A stretch of DNA of 43,892 nt, taken from positions 1 through 43,892 of the forward strand of contig JYOE01000010.1 of NCBI GenBank assembly GCA_000955875.1, written 5' to 3'. The DNA is from Terrabacter sp. 28. GTDB taxonomy: Bacteria; Actinomycetota; Actinomycetes; Actinomycetales; Dermatophilaceae. The position numbers and the translations under genes were made by a program. Each line of letters begins with the position of its first letter. The stretch's first letter is position 1. This document shows, piece after piece, positions 37,818-43,892 of the stretch. Under the pieces are notes generated by a model. The model had not been told where the DNA came from. It saw only the letters and a program-made list of their open reading frames with translations, and did not search any database.

Positions 37818-38762
37818 TCATCCTCGGCCCGCACCGCCGAAGGCGGCAGCCGTCCGGCGACCGAGCTCGGCCTCGTCGATGAGGCTCGAGTGCGTCCCGG
37901 GGGTGCCGCACGCCCAGGCACCGGCGACGGTGCCGGCGCGGGCGGCGGCGCGGGCGTCACCGCCGCCGAGCCACCGGTGCAGGAAGGCCGACACGTACGC
38001 GTCGCCGGCGCCGTTCGAGTCGACCGCCGGCCGTCCCTCGATCTCGACGGCGGGCACCGCGAACGAGCCTCCCTCGCGCACCGTGACGCGGCTCCCGTCG
38101 GCGCCGTCCATCACGACGACGAGCCGGGCGGGGCCACGGTCGAGGATGTCGGCGACGACGTCGTCCTCGGCCGGCCCGAGGCGTGAGCCCGACACGAAGA
38201 CGAGGTCGGCGGCATACGCGAACGGTCGGTGGTGCGGGTTGCCGCCGTCCCAGTCGTGCAGGTCGGTCGACGTCGTCGCGCCGGCAGCGGCTGCGTCGGC
38301 GAGGGCGCCGACGGTCCACGGCATGATCGACGCGTGCACGTGCCGCGCGCCCTCGCCAAGGGGGCCGCGCCAGAGCGACGGGTCGGGCGCCAGGTCGTAG
38401 GGGTGACGCGGGTCGTAGAACGACATGCGCCGCCCGCTGGCGTCGACGAGGTTGACCGCCCGGCGCGTGCCGCTCTCGTGCACGACGTGCTCGAAGCGCA
38501 CGCCCTCCCTGGCGAACCGCTCGCGCAGCATGGCGCCCTCGTGGTCGTCGCCGATGACGTCGACGAAGCACGTGGCGAGGCCGAGCCGGTGACAGCCGAG
38601 GGCGACCCCGCTGCCGGTGTGGCCGACGACCGTGTCGATGGGCGGCACGACGTGCGAGTCGGCGAGGGGCACCGGCAGGTCGTCGACGCGCACGATGGTG
38701 TCGACGCCGGCGCCGCCGACGACGAGGACGTCCGTCGTCGCCTCCCGGTGACTCCCGCTCAT
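37818..38762 (-). CDS. PfkB-family carbohydrate/nucleoside kinase
   Basis: A 314-residue sugar or nucleoside kinase. The ATP/catalytic signature DSNGAGDAYVSAFLH (near residue 245), with the general base Asp, is the PfkB C-terminal motif, and DVLVVGGAGVDTIVRVDDLP starts the fold. GHTGSGVALGCHRLGL is the second PfkB region. The substrate is not known: ribokinase, fructokinase or adenosine kinase-like are all possible. ATG 38762 overlaps the stop of the copper-monooxygenase-like gene (ATGA) so the two are translated together, a pairing I do not know from elsewhere. Confidence 0.88.
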   Translation of the reverse strand: MSGSHREATTDVLVVGGAGVDTIVRVDDLPVPLADSHVVPPIDTVVGHTGSGVALGCHRLGLATCFVDVIGDDHEGAMLRERFAREGVRFEHVVHESGTRRAVNLVDASGRRMSFYDPRHPYDLAPDPSLWRGPLGEGARHVHASIMPWTVGALADAAAAGATTSTDLHDWDGGNPHHRPFAYAADLVFVSGSRLGPAEDDVVADILDRGPARLVVVMDGADGSRVTVREGGSFAVPAVEIEGRPAVDSNGAGDAYVSAFLHRWLGGGDARAAARAGTVAGAWACGTPGTHSSLIDEAELGRRTAAAFGGAGRG

Positions 38763-39964
38763 GGGCGGGTCACGCTCAGCAGGCCGAGGCACATCTCGTC
38801 GGTGGTGCCCTCACCCCAGACGACGTAGCGCTCGGGCAGGCCCTGCAGGTCTGGCAGCTTGTCGCGCCACGACTGGTCGTGGGTGCAGCTGACACGGATC
38901 GAGTCGCCGGGCTTGATCGACGTCGCCGGCACGGGCACGGCGCCCTGGTTGTCGAAGTCCCAGACCTTGATGTCGAGCAGGGTGCGCGCCGACGCCGTGT
39001 CGGGGTTCAGCTCGACGCGCAGCGACGACCCGAGCAGGTGCATGTGGCCGGCCACCGCGCGGACGGTCGCAGCCTCCTCGACCGTGCGGGTGCACGACTG
39101 GGTCGGCCCCGGCGAGGGCAGCACCGTGCCGTTGCAGACGAGCAGCAGCCCGTTGACGATGCGAGGCGACATGGCGCCGAAGCGACTGGTGACGTCCTCG
39201 ATGGCCCTGGACCGGTCGCAGAGCGATCCGGACTTCCCTGGGCGACAGGGCAGCTCGACAGGTGCCGGGTAGAGCATCGTCTCCAGCGGCTTGAGCCCCG
39301 GCGACGACGAGAGGCGCAGCGAGACCGAGGTGCGGTCGGGTGTGACGCCGTGGCGCAGGTTGTAGTGCACCTGCATGATGAGCGGCGAGCCGCGCTGCAT
39401 GGGGATGCCGACGTCGGCCGGCAGCACGTTCTCGCGGCCGCCGGGGGCCCACGCGCCGACCCAGGGCGCGTCGTCGAGCGTCGCGCCGCGGGAGCCGAGC
39501 CCGGTTCCGCCGAAGCACGTCCAGCCCCTGCCTCCGCTCTCGGCGTCGCGAGCCCTGGCCGCGTCGACGGCGGACGGCGGCACGCGGAAGAGGATGACGT
39601 GGTGGACCTCGTCGGGCTGGCCGGGCGTGATGTCGAAGCCGGTGACGAACTGGTCCTTCGCCAGCTTCGGGTCGAGGACGAAGCAGCGGTAGTCGTCGGT
39701 GCCCGTCGTCGGCGCCTTGGGCGTGTACGAGACCGGCGATGCCACCGAGCGCCGGGACTCGCCCACCCGCAGCGGCGTGGGTGCGGCAGGGCTGGGCGCG
39801 GCGGAGGTCGAGTGCCCGGTGTGCGATTTGGTCACTGCGCCCGGGGCCGGGGCCGACGCCGGGGTCGATGCCGGGGCCGATGCAGGGGTCGGCCCGCCGC
39901 AGGCGGCCGCGAGCAGCGTCGCAGCCGCCACGGCGACCGCGGCCAGACCGCGTCGAGTCCTCAC
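38759..39964 (-). CDS. Lipoprotein with PHM/DBM-like copper monooxygenase domains
   Basis: A 401-residue protein with an N-terminal signal and lipobox-like LLAAAC (Cys22), so it is probably anchored outside the membrane. After a Pro/Ala/Ser linker come two domains like those of peptidylglycine and dopamine beta-monooxygenases. Every copper ligand of those enzymes has a counterpart: VHHVILF (His121, His122) and MQVHYN (His200) for one copper, GHMHLLG (His307, His309) and TTDEMCLG (Met391) for the other. Several Cys pairs suggest disulfides. Substrate and even monooxygenase activity are unknown. GTG 39964 follows a TACACT box by six bases (leaderless). The stop overlaps the PfkB gene. Confidence 0.82.
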   Translation of the reverse strand: MRTRRGLAAVAVAAATLLAAACGGPTPASAPASTPASAPAPGAVTKSHTGHSTSAAPSPAAPTPLRVGESRRSVASPVSYTPKAPTTGTDDYRCFVLDPKLAKDQFVTGFDITPGQPDEVHHVILFRVPPSAVDAARARDAESGGRGWTCFGGTGLGSRGATLDDAPWVGAWAPGGRENVLPADVGIPMQRGSPLIMQVHYNLRHGVTPDRTSVSLRLSSSPGLKPLETMLYPAPVELPCRPGKSGSLCDRSRAIEDVTSRFGAMSPRIVNGLLLVCNGTVLPSPGPTQSCTRTVEEAATVRAVAGHMHLLGSSLRVELNPDTASARTLLDIKVWDFDNQGAVPVPATSIKPGDSIRVSCTHDQSWRDKLPDLQGLPERYVVWGEGTTDEMCLGLLSVTRP

Positions 39965-39970
39965 CTCGTC

Positions 39971-39976
39971 AGTGTA
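39971..39976 (-). promoter_or_regulatory. -10 box of a probable leaderless promoter (copper lipoprotein operon)
   Basis: TACACT (minus strand, 39976 to 39971) is six bases before GTG 39964. Confidence 0.45.
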
Positions 39977-39998
39977 GGAACTCGGCGCGCGAGAAGGG

Positions 39999-41723
39999 TC
40001 AGGACGGGTCGCCCGCCCTGCTCACGGGGATGCGGCGCGCGTCGGGGGCGCTGAGCCGCTCGGCGTTGGCCTCGGAGTCGGCCAGCTCCTTCTGCGACTC
40101 GAGCTCGGCCTCGACACGGGCGACGTACGCGGCCACCTCGGCCTCGACCCGGTCGGCGTCCCAGCCCAGCACCGGCGCGACGATCTCGGCGACCGCGCGG
40201 GCGCTGTCGATGCCGCGGCTCGGCGTCTCGATGGAGATGCGGGTGCGGCGGGCGAGCAGGTCGTCGAGGTGCAGCGCACCCTCGTGCGTGGCGGCATACA
40301 GGGCCTCGACCTTGAGGTACTCCTCGGCGCCGGGCAGCGGCTCGTAGAGCGACCGGTCGTCCTCGGCCAGCGCGAAGAGCTCGTGGACGAGCGAGCCGTA
40401 GCGCTCGAGCAGGTGCGTGATGCGCCAGACGGGGAGGTCCTGGTGGCGGGCGAGCCGGTCGATCTGGTTGACGAGCGCGACGTAGCCCTCGGCGCCCGAG
40501 AGCGGGATGTACTCGGTGACGCTGTCGGAGACATCGCCGCCGATGTCCTCGCGAGCGGCGTCGACCGCGTCGGCGGCCATGACGCGGTAGGTCGTGTACT
40601 TGCCGCCGGCGATGGAGATGAGGCCGGGCTGCGGGCGGGCGACGGCGTGCTCGCGCGAGAGCTGGCTGGTGTCCTCGCTCTCACCGGAGAGCAGGGGCCG
40701 CAGGCCGGCATAGACGCCCTGGATGTCGCTGTGGCTCAGCGGCACCTTCAGCACGGTGTTGATGTGCTCGAGGATGTAGTCGATGTCGGCGCGGGTGGCC
40801 GCCGGGTGCGCGCGGTCGAGCTCCCAGTCGGTGTCGGTGGTGCCGACGATCCAGTGCGTGCCCCAGGGGATGACGAAGAGCACGGACTTCTCGGTGCGCA
40901 GGATGAGGCCGGTCTCGGAGTTGATGCGGTCGCGGGCGACGACGATGTGCACGCCCTTGCTGGCCCGCACGTGGAACCGGCCCCGACCGCCCGCCATGGT
41001 CTGGATGTCGTCGGTCCAGACGCCGGTGCAGTTGATGACGACGGAGGCCTTGACCTGCACGGTCTCGCCCGTCTCGACGTCCTCCACGACGGCGCCGACC
41101 ACCCGCTCGCCGGCGCGGAGCAGGTCGACGACGCGCGCGCTCGAGACCACCGTCGCGCCGTATGCCGCCGCGGTGCGGACCGTCGTCAACGTGTGCCGGG
41201 CGTCGTCGGCCTGGGCGTCGTAGTAGAGCAGCCCGCCGGTCAGCGCGTCGCGCTTGAGCGCCGGCGCGAGCTTGAGGGCGCCGGTGCGGGTGAGCTGCCT
41301 GTGCCGGGGGACCGAGCGAGCACCACCCATGGAGTCGTAGAGGGTCAGACCCGCGGTGACGTAGGGGCGCTCCCAGCCGCGGTTCGTCAGCGGGTAGAGG
41401 AACGAGACCGGCTTGACGAGGTGCGGCGCGATGCGGCTCAGCATGAGCTCGCGCTCCTTGAGCGCCTCGCGGACGAGGTCGAAGTTCATCTGCTCGAGGT
41501 AGCGCAGGCCGCCGTGGAAGAGCTTCGACGAGCGAGACGACGTGCCCGAGCCGAAGTCACGCTGCTCCACGAGGGCGGTCGAGAGGCCGCGCGTGGCCGC
41601 GTCGAGCGCGACGCCGCCGCCGGTCACGCCGCCCCCGATCACGAGCACGTCGAACTGCTTGGTGGCAAGGCGCTTCCACGCTCGGGCGCGGTAGTCGAGG
41701 TCCAGCCGAACCGGGCTCGTCAT
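39999..41723 (-). CDS. glpD: Aerobic glycerol-3-phosphate dehydrogenase
   Basis: A 574-residue FAD enzyme that oxidises glycerol 3-phosphate to dihydroxyacetone phosphate at the membrane and reduces quinone. DVLVIGGGVTGGGVALDA (near 26-43) is the FAD loop, and SSRSSKLFHGGLRYLEQ the substrate-binding block. IAGGKYTTYRVMAADAVDAA is the second FAD motif, and the C-terminal DAO_C domain follows. ATG 41723 is preceded by AAGGGG. It is a separate transcript from the downstream copper-lipoprotein pair (34 bp gap with its own -10 box). Confidence 0.93.
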   Translation of the reverse strand: MTSPVRLDLDYRARAWKRLATKQFDVLVIGGGVTGGGVALDAATRGLSTALVEQRDFGSGTSSRSSKLFHGGLRYLEQMNFDLVREALKERELMLSRIAPHLVKPVSFLYPLTNRGWERPYVTAGLTLYDSMGGARSVPRHRQLTRTGALKLAPALKRDALTGGLLYYDAQADDARHTLTTVRTAAAYGATVVSSARVVDLLRAGERVVGAVVEDVETGETVQVKASVVINCTGVWTDDIQTMAGGRGRFHVRASKGVHIVVARDRINSETGLILRTEKSVLFVIPWGTHWIVGTTDTDWELDRAHPAATRADIDYILEHINTVLKVPLSHSDIQGVYAGLRPLLSGESEDTSQLSREHAVARPQPGLISIAGGKYTTYRVMAADAVDAAREDIGGDVSDSVTEYIPLSGAEGYVALVNQIDRLARHQDLPVWRITHLLERYGSLVHELFALAEDDRSLYEPLPGAEEYLKVEALYAATHEGALHLDDLLARRTRISIETPSRGIDSARAVAEIVAPVLGWDADRVEAEVAAYVARVEAELESQKELADSEANAERLSAPDARRIPVSRAGDPS

Positions 41724-41798
41724 CGGTACCCCTTCACGTAGGTGTCGAGACCGACACTCTAACGAGGTCGACCACCCCCACCAGCCGTCCGGACCCTG

Positions 41799-41984
41799 TC
41801 AGCGGCTGACGCCCGCGGCCCCCCGCAGCGCGTCCGTCGCGCACGGCGTGTCCCTGCCGGCGGTGTCGAGCACCGTCTTGAGCTTCTCGCCCTGGCCCGA
41901 GGCGTAGGCGAGGGAACCTACGAGCCATCCCTGCTGCCCCGCCGCGGTCGTGCCGTGAGCCTCGACCTGTTCCCCCGTGCTCAT
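41799..41984 (-). CDS. Small hypothetical protein (61 aa)
   Basis: A 61-residue protein, MSTGEQVEAHGTTAAGQQGW at the start, with no recognised family, no membrane helix and two Cys absent (one Cys near the end in DTPCATDAL). The start ATG 41984 is supported by a TACGTT box ending 7 nt before it, as for other leaderless genes in this window; an in-frame ATG three codons earlier would be too close to that box. It lies between glpD and DUF309 genes. Codon third positions are G/C-rich as in real genes, but over such a length this is weak support. Confidence 0.5.
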   Translation of the reverse strand: MSTGEQVEAHGTTAAGQQGWLVGSLAYASGQGEKLKTVLDTAGRDTPCATDALRGAAGVSR

Positions 41985-41991
41985 GAGCGCC

Positions 41992-41997
41992 AACGTA
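41992..41997 (-). promoter_or_regulatory. -10 box of a probable leaderless promoter (61-aa protein)
   Basis: TACGTT (minus strand, 41997 to 41992) sits 7 nt before ATG 41984. It partly overlaps a copy of the CGGCATAC octamer. Confidence 0.4.
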
Positions 41998-42053
41998 TGC
42001 CGTCGCGGCCCCTCCCGCGAGCCGGCGGCGTCCGCGAGTGACAGGCTGGGGTC

Positions 42054-42485
42054 GTGACCACTCCTGATCGCGACCGCGACACCCGGGGTCGCGCCCGCCA
42101 GGCTCGACCCCGGGACGCTCTAGGGCGCCCGTTGCCGTACGGCGCCGACGGCGTGGAGCCGGTGCCGGAGGAGGCGCTGCCTCCCGACGAGACGCTGCGG
42201 GTGGCGCGCGAGTTGGTGGCTGAGGGCCGGCCGTTCTCAGCCCACGAGGTCCTCGAGGCACGGTGGAAGGCCGGTCCCGACGAGGAGCGCGACCTGTGGC
42301 AGGGCCTGGCGCAGCTGTGCGTCGCGATGACGCACGAGGCGCGGGGCAACCAGGTCGGTGCCGGCCGTCTCTTCGAGCGGGCTGCCGGGAGGCTGGCCGA
42401 CTACGCCGTCACCGGGCGGCAGGCGCACGGTGTCGATCTGGCTGCCGTTGTGGCGGGCGCTCGCCGTCACGACTGCACGTTCTGA
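42054..42485 (+). CDS. DUF309 domain protein
   Basis: A 143-residue protein whose C-terminal two-thirds carries the DUF309 motif: GRPFSAHEVLEARWKAGPDEE then RDLWQGLAQLCVAMTHEARGNQ, each a helical block with the conserved His-Glu and Trp. These small all-helical proteins of unknown function are found in many bacteria. The first 40 residues are charged and not conserved. GTG 42054 follows a CAGGCT hexamer by six bases, as for lhr. It converges with the DUF222/HNH gene, ending 2 nt from it. Confidence 0.85.
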   Translation: MTTPDRDRDTRGRARQARPRDALGRPLPYGADGVEPVPEEALPPDETLRVARELVAEGRPFSAHEVLEARWKAGPDEERDLWQGLAQLCVAMTHEARGNQVGAGRLFERAAGRLADYAVTGRQAHGVDLAAVVAGARRHDCTF

Positions 42486-42487
42486 TC

Positions 42488-43870
42488 TCAGAACGGAGGC
42501 GGCTCGTCAGGTGGGGGAGCGGGGGACGGGGGTGACGCGCCCGTGTCGTGGAGGGCCTCCCGCCAGTCGCGGGGGTAGGTGACGTACTCACGGCCGGTGA
42601 GGGTCGTCCACCGGATGCCGTCGTCAGGCGCGCGTGCCGCCGACCACAGGCCGGCGGTCTTCGGGTGGTGGCAGCCGCGGCTCAGGGACTGTGCGTTGCC
42701 CACGGTGGTCGCCCCCAGCGGCCACGGCACGAGGTGGTCGAGGTCGCAACGGTCGGCGGGGACCTGGCACCCTGGCGCGCGACACACGCCGTCGACGGCC
42801 CGGACATGCTCGACCATGGCGCGGGTTGGGCGGTAGCGGTCGATGGAGAGCTCGAGCGTCCGACCCGTGTCGACGTCGACGGCCAGCCGCTGCCACACCG
42901 AGCCCTCGGCAGTCATGATGCGGCGCGCGTGGGCCGCGGTGACCCAGCCGTGGCCCGGCAGCTCGCACGCGGCGTTCGAGAGACCGGCCGCGACCTCGAA
43001 CGGCACGACGATGCGCACGCTGGCGGCGGGCACGGCGGCGCCGAACGAGTTGTGCTCAGCCGCAAGGGAGCCGAAGAGTGCCAGTGAGCAGATGGCATCG
43101 CTGCGCAGCTGGTCGAGGGTGCGCGAGTCGCCCGCAGCTCGGGCCGTGCGAGCCATGGCGTCCGCCCGGTCGAGCACTGCCACCACGGTCTCGGCCGGTG
43201 CCGTGACCGTCAAGGTGCCGACGCCGTCGTCGGTGAGCCGGCCATGAGCGTTGCGTGACGCCTCGGCGCACCGGCGGCGTTCGTCGCCCGACCGGTCGTC
43301 GGCCGATCGGACCAGACGGTGCAGCCTGGCCGAGAACAACCGCTGCGAGGCGATCGACCCGTCGGGGGCGGGCGCGAGCACGGCTGACTCGATCGCGGGA
43401 AGCAGCTCGTCGTCCAGCAGGCGGGTCTCGGCGACCACGCGCAGCGCCCGGTACAGGCTGACCCTGCCCGTGCGCAGGGCTGCATGCAGCACACGGTGAC
43501 GTCGCGGTGCGGTGGCCAGCTCGAGGCGTCGTGACACCTCCGCTGCGCCGACGCCTGTCGCGCAGGCAATCTCCTGCGTCACGACGGCGTCGGCACGCAG
43601 CGGGACGGGACCGTTCGACAGTCCGATGACCTCTTGCTGCTGCTCGAGGACCGTGTGCAGCGACGCGTAGGCATCGACGAGCCGACCCTCCAGCCGGGCC
43701 TTCTCGGCCTCGAGCGACTCGATCTCGCGCAGTGCTGCCTCGCCCGCGGCGAACAGGGACGGCAGCGGATCCGGCTCGTCGACGATGATGCCCGCGCGCT
43801 CCAACGCAGCCTCGAGCGCGAGCTCGAGGGCTGATCGGTAGGAAGTGAACGGCGTGCCCCATTGGAACAT
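42488..43870 (-). CDS. DUF222/HNH endonuclease domain protein (13E12-repeat-like)
   Basis: A 460-residue protein with an N-terminal DUF222 region (to about residue 320) and a C-terminal HNH nuclease domain: VCRAPGCQVPADRCDLDHLVP, split here only by its zinc Cys pair, then GNAQSLSRGCHHPKTAGLW, giving the D-x-D-H, Asn and C-H-H parts of the fold. A coiled-coil-like segment (residues 45-80, ALREIESLEAEKARLEGRL) comes early. Genes of this type are multicopy repeats in actinobacteria, including M. tuberculosis 13E12 elements, and their function is unknown. ATG 43870 lies inside a LexA box, so it is probably SOS-induced. The window ends 22 bases upstream. Confidence 0.9.
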   Translation of the reverse strand: MFQWGTPFTSYRSALELALEAALERAGIIVDEPDPLPSLFAAGEAALREIESLEAEKARLEGRLVDAYASLHTVLEQQQEVIGLSNGPVPLRADAVVTQEIACATGVGAAEVSRRLELATAPRRHRVLHAALRTGRVSLYRALRVVAETRLLDDELLPAIESAVLAPAPDGSIASQRLFSARLHRLVRSADDRSGDERRRCAEASRNAHGRLTDDGVGTLTVTAPAETVVAVLDRADAMARTARAAGDSRTLDQLRSDAICSLALFGSLAAEHNSFGAAVPAASVRIVVPFEVAAGLSNAACELPGHGWVTAAHARRIMTAEGSVWQRLAVDVDTGRTLELSIDRYRPTRAMVEHVRAVDGVCRAPGCQVPADRCDLDHLVPWPLGATTVGNAQSLSRGCHHPKTAGLWSAARAPDDGIRWTTLTGREYVTYPRDWREALHDTGASPPSPAPPPDEPPPF

Positions 43871-43876
43871 GTGTTC
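43865..43876 (-). promoter_or_regulatory. LexA (SOS) box over the DUF222/HNH start codon
   Basis: GAACATGTGTTC matches GAAC-N4-GTTC with a near-symmetric centre. It covers the ATG at 43870-43868. LexA boxes before 13E12-repeat genes have been described in M. tuberculosis, which supports the reading. Confidence 0.7.
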
Positions 43877-43892
43877 TGCATATCTGCTTAGG

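Noticed and set aside
37800..37835. GGGCC/GGCCC inverted repeat as a terminator between VOC and PfkB genes
   Set aside because: Only 5 bp and within the end of a coding frame; no T-run on either side.

Overview
The window is GC-rich actinobacterial chromosomal DNA. The best guess is an Intrasporangiaceae-type actinomycete (Janibacter/Tetrasphaera/Knoellia relatives). This rests on strong G/C bias at third codon positions, a mycothiol-dependent type maleylpyruvate isomerase, GAAC-N4-GTTC (actinobacterial LexA) boxes, a DUF222/HNH (13E12-repeat-like) gene, DUF1206 and DUF3516 families, and many TANNNT boxes placed 6-8 nt before start codons, as expected for leaderless mRNAs. The genus is inferred, not proven.

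Layout. 1-235: the edge of an IS1595-like transposase and what looks like a dead 5' end of a DUF222 gene with a LexA box. 236-2219: an esterase and an ATP-grasp enzyme in overlapping frames. 2226-5650: DUF1345 membrane protein; a lipid kinase/PAP2/PAP2 phosphatase operon; a 57-aa small protein. 5724-11594: a strong terminator, DUF1206 membrane protein, alpha/beta hydrolase, SRPBCC protein, a Ski2-like DUF3516 helicase and a FUSC-type membrane protein. 11742-23673: a selenium/formate island. It holds a selenocysteine-containing formate dehydrogenase (in-frame TGA at 12309-12311 followed by a SECIS-like hairpin), its Fe-S and NrfD-like membrane subunits and an OFA-type transporter. Next come a broken rhodanese gene overlapping selD, then divergent selC (tRNA-Sec), selA and selB. 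The window therefore carries both a selenoprotein and all dedicated genes needed to make and insert selenocysteine. 23680-30016: a full 3-hydroxybenzoate/gentisate catabolic cluster: IclR regulator, twin operator palindromes, aromatic-acid transporter, gentisate dioxygenase, fumarylpyruvate hydrolase, maleylpyruvate isomerase and 3-hydroxybenzoate 6-monooxygenase. 30063-37276: Lhr helicase, a secreted PHB-depolymerase-like esterase and a Nei-type DNA glycosylase. 37364-43870: VOC protein, PfkB kinase plus a copper-monooxygenase-like lipoprotein, GlpD, two small proteins, and a DUF222/HNH endonuclease with a LexA box across its start codon.

How the genes work together. Formate oxidation needs SelD (selenophosphate), SelA (Ser-to-Sec on tRNA-Sec), SelB (delivery at the SECIS) and the FdhABC complex, with the OFA protein probably moving formate or a related anion. 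In the catabolic cluster, 3-hydroxybenzoate would be taken up, hydroxylated to gentisate, ring-opened to maleylpyruvate, isomerised to fumarylpyruvate and split to fumarate plus pyruvate.

The most unexpected signal is not a gene. The octamer CGGCATAC (or its complement GTATGCCG) occurs 23 times by hand count, about equally on both strands, often using otherwise rare codons (TAT, GCA), and it is missing from about 9.4 kb in the middle of the selenium/formate island.
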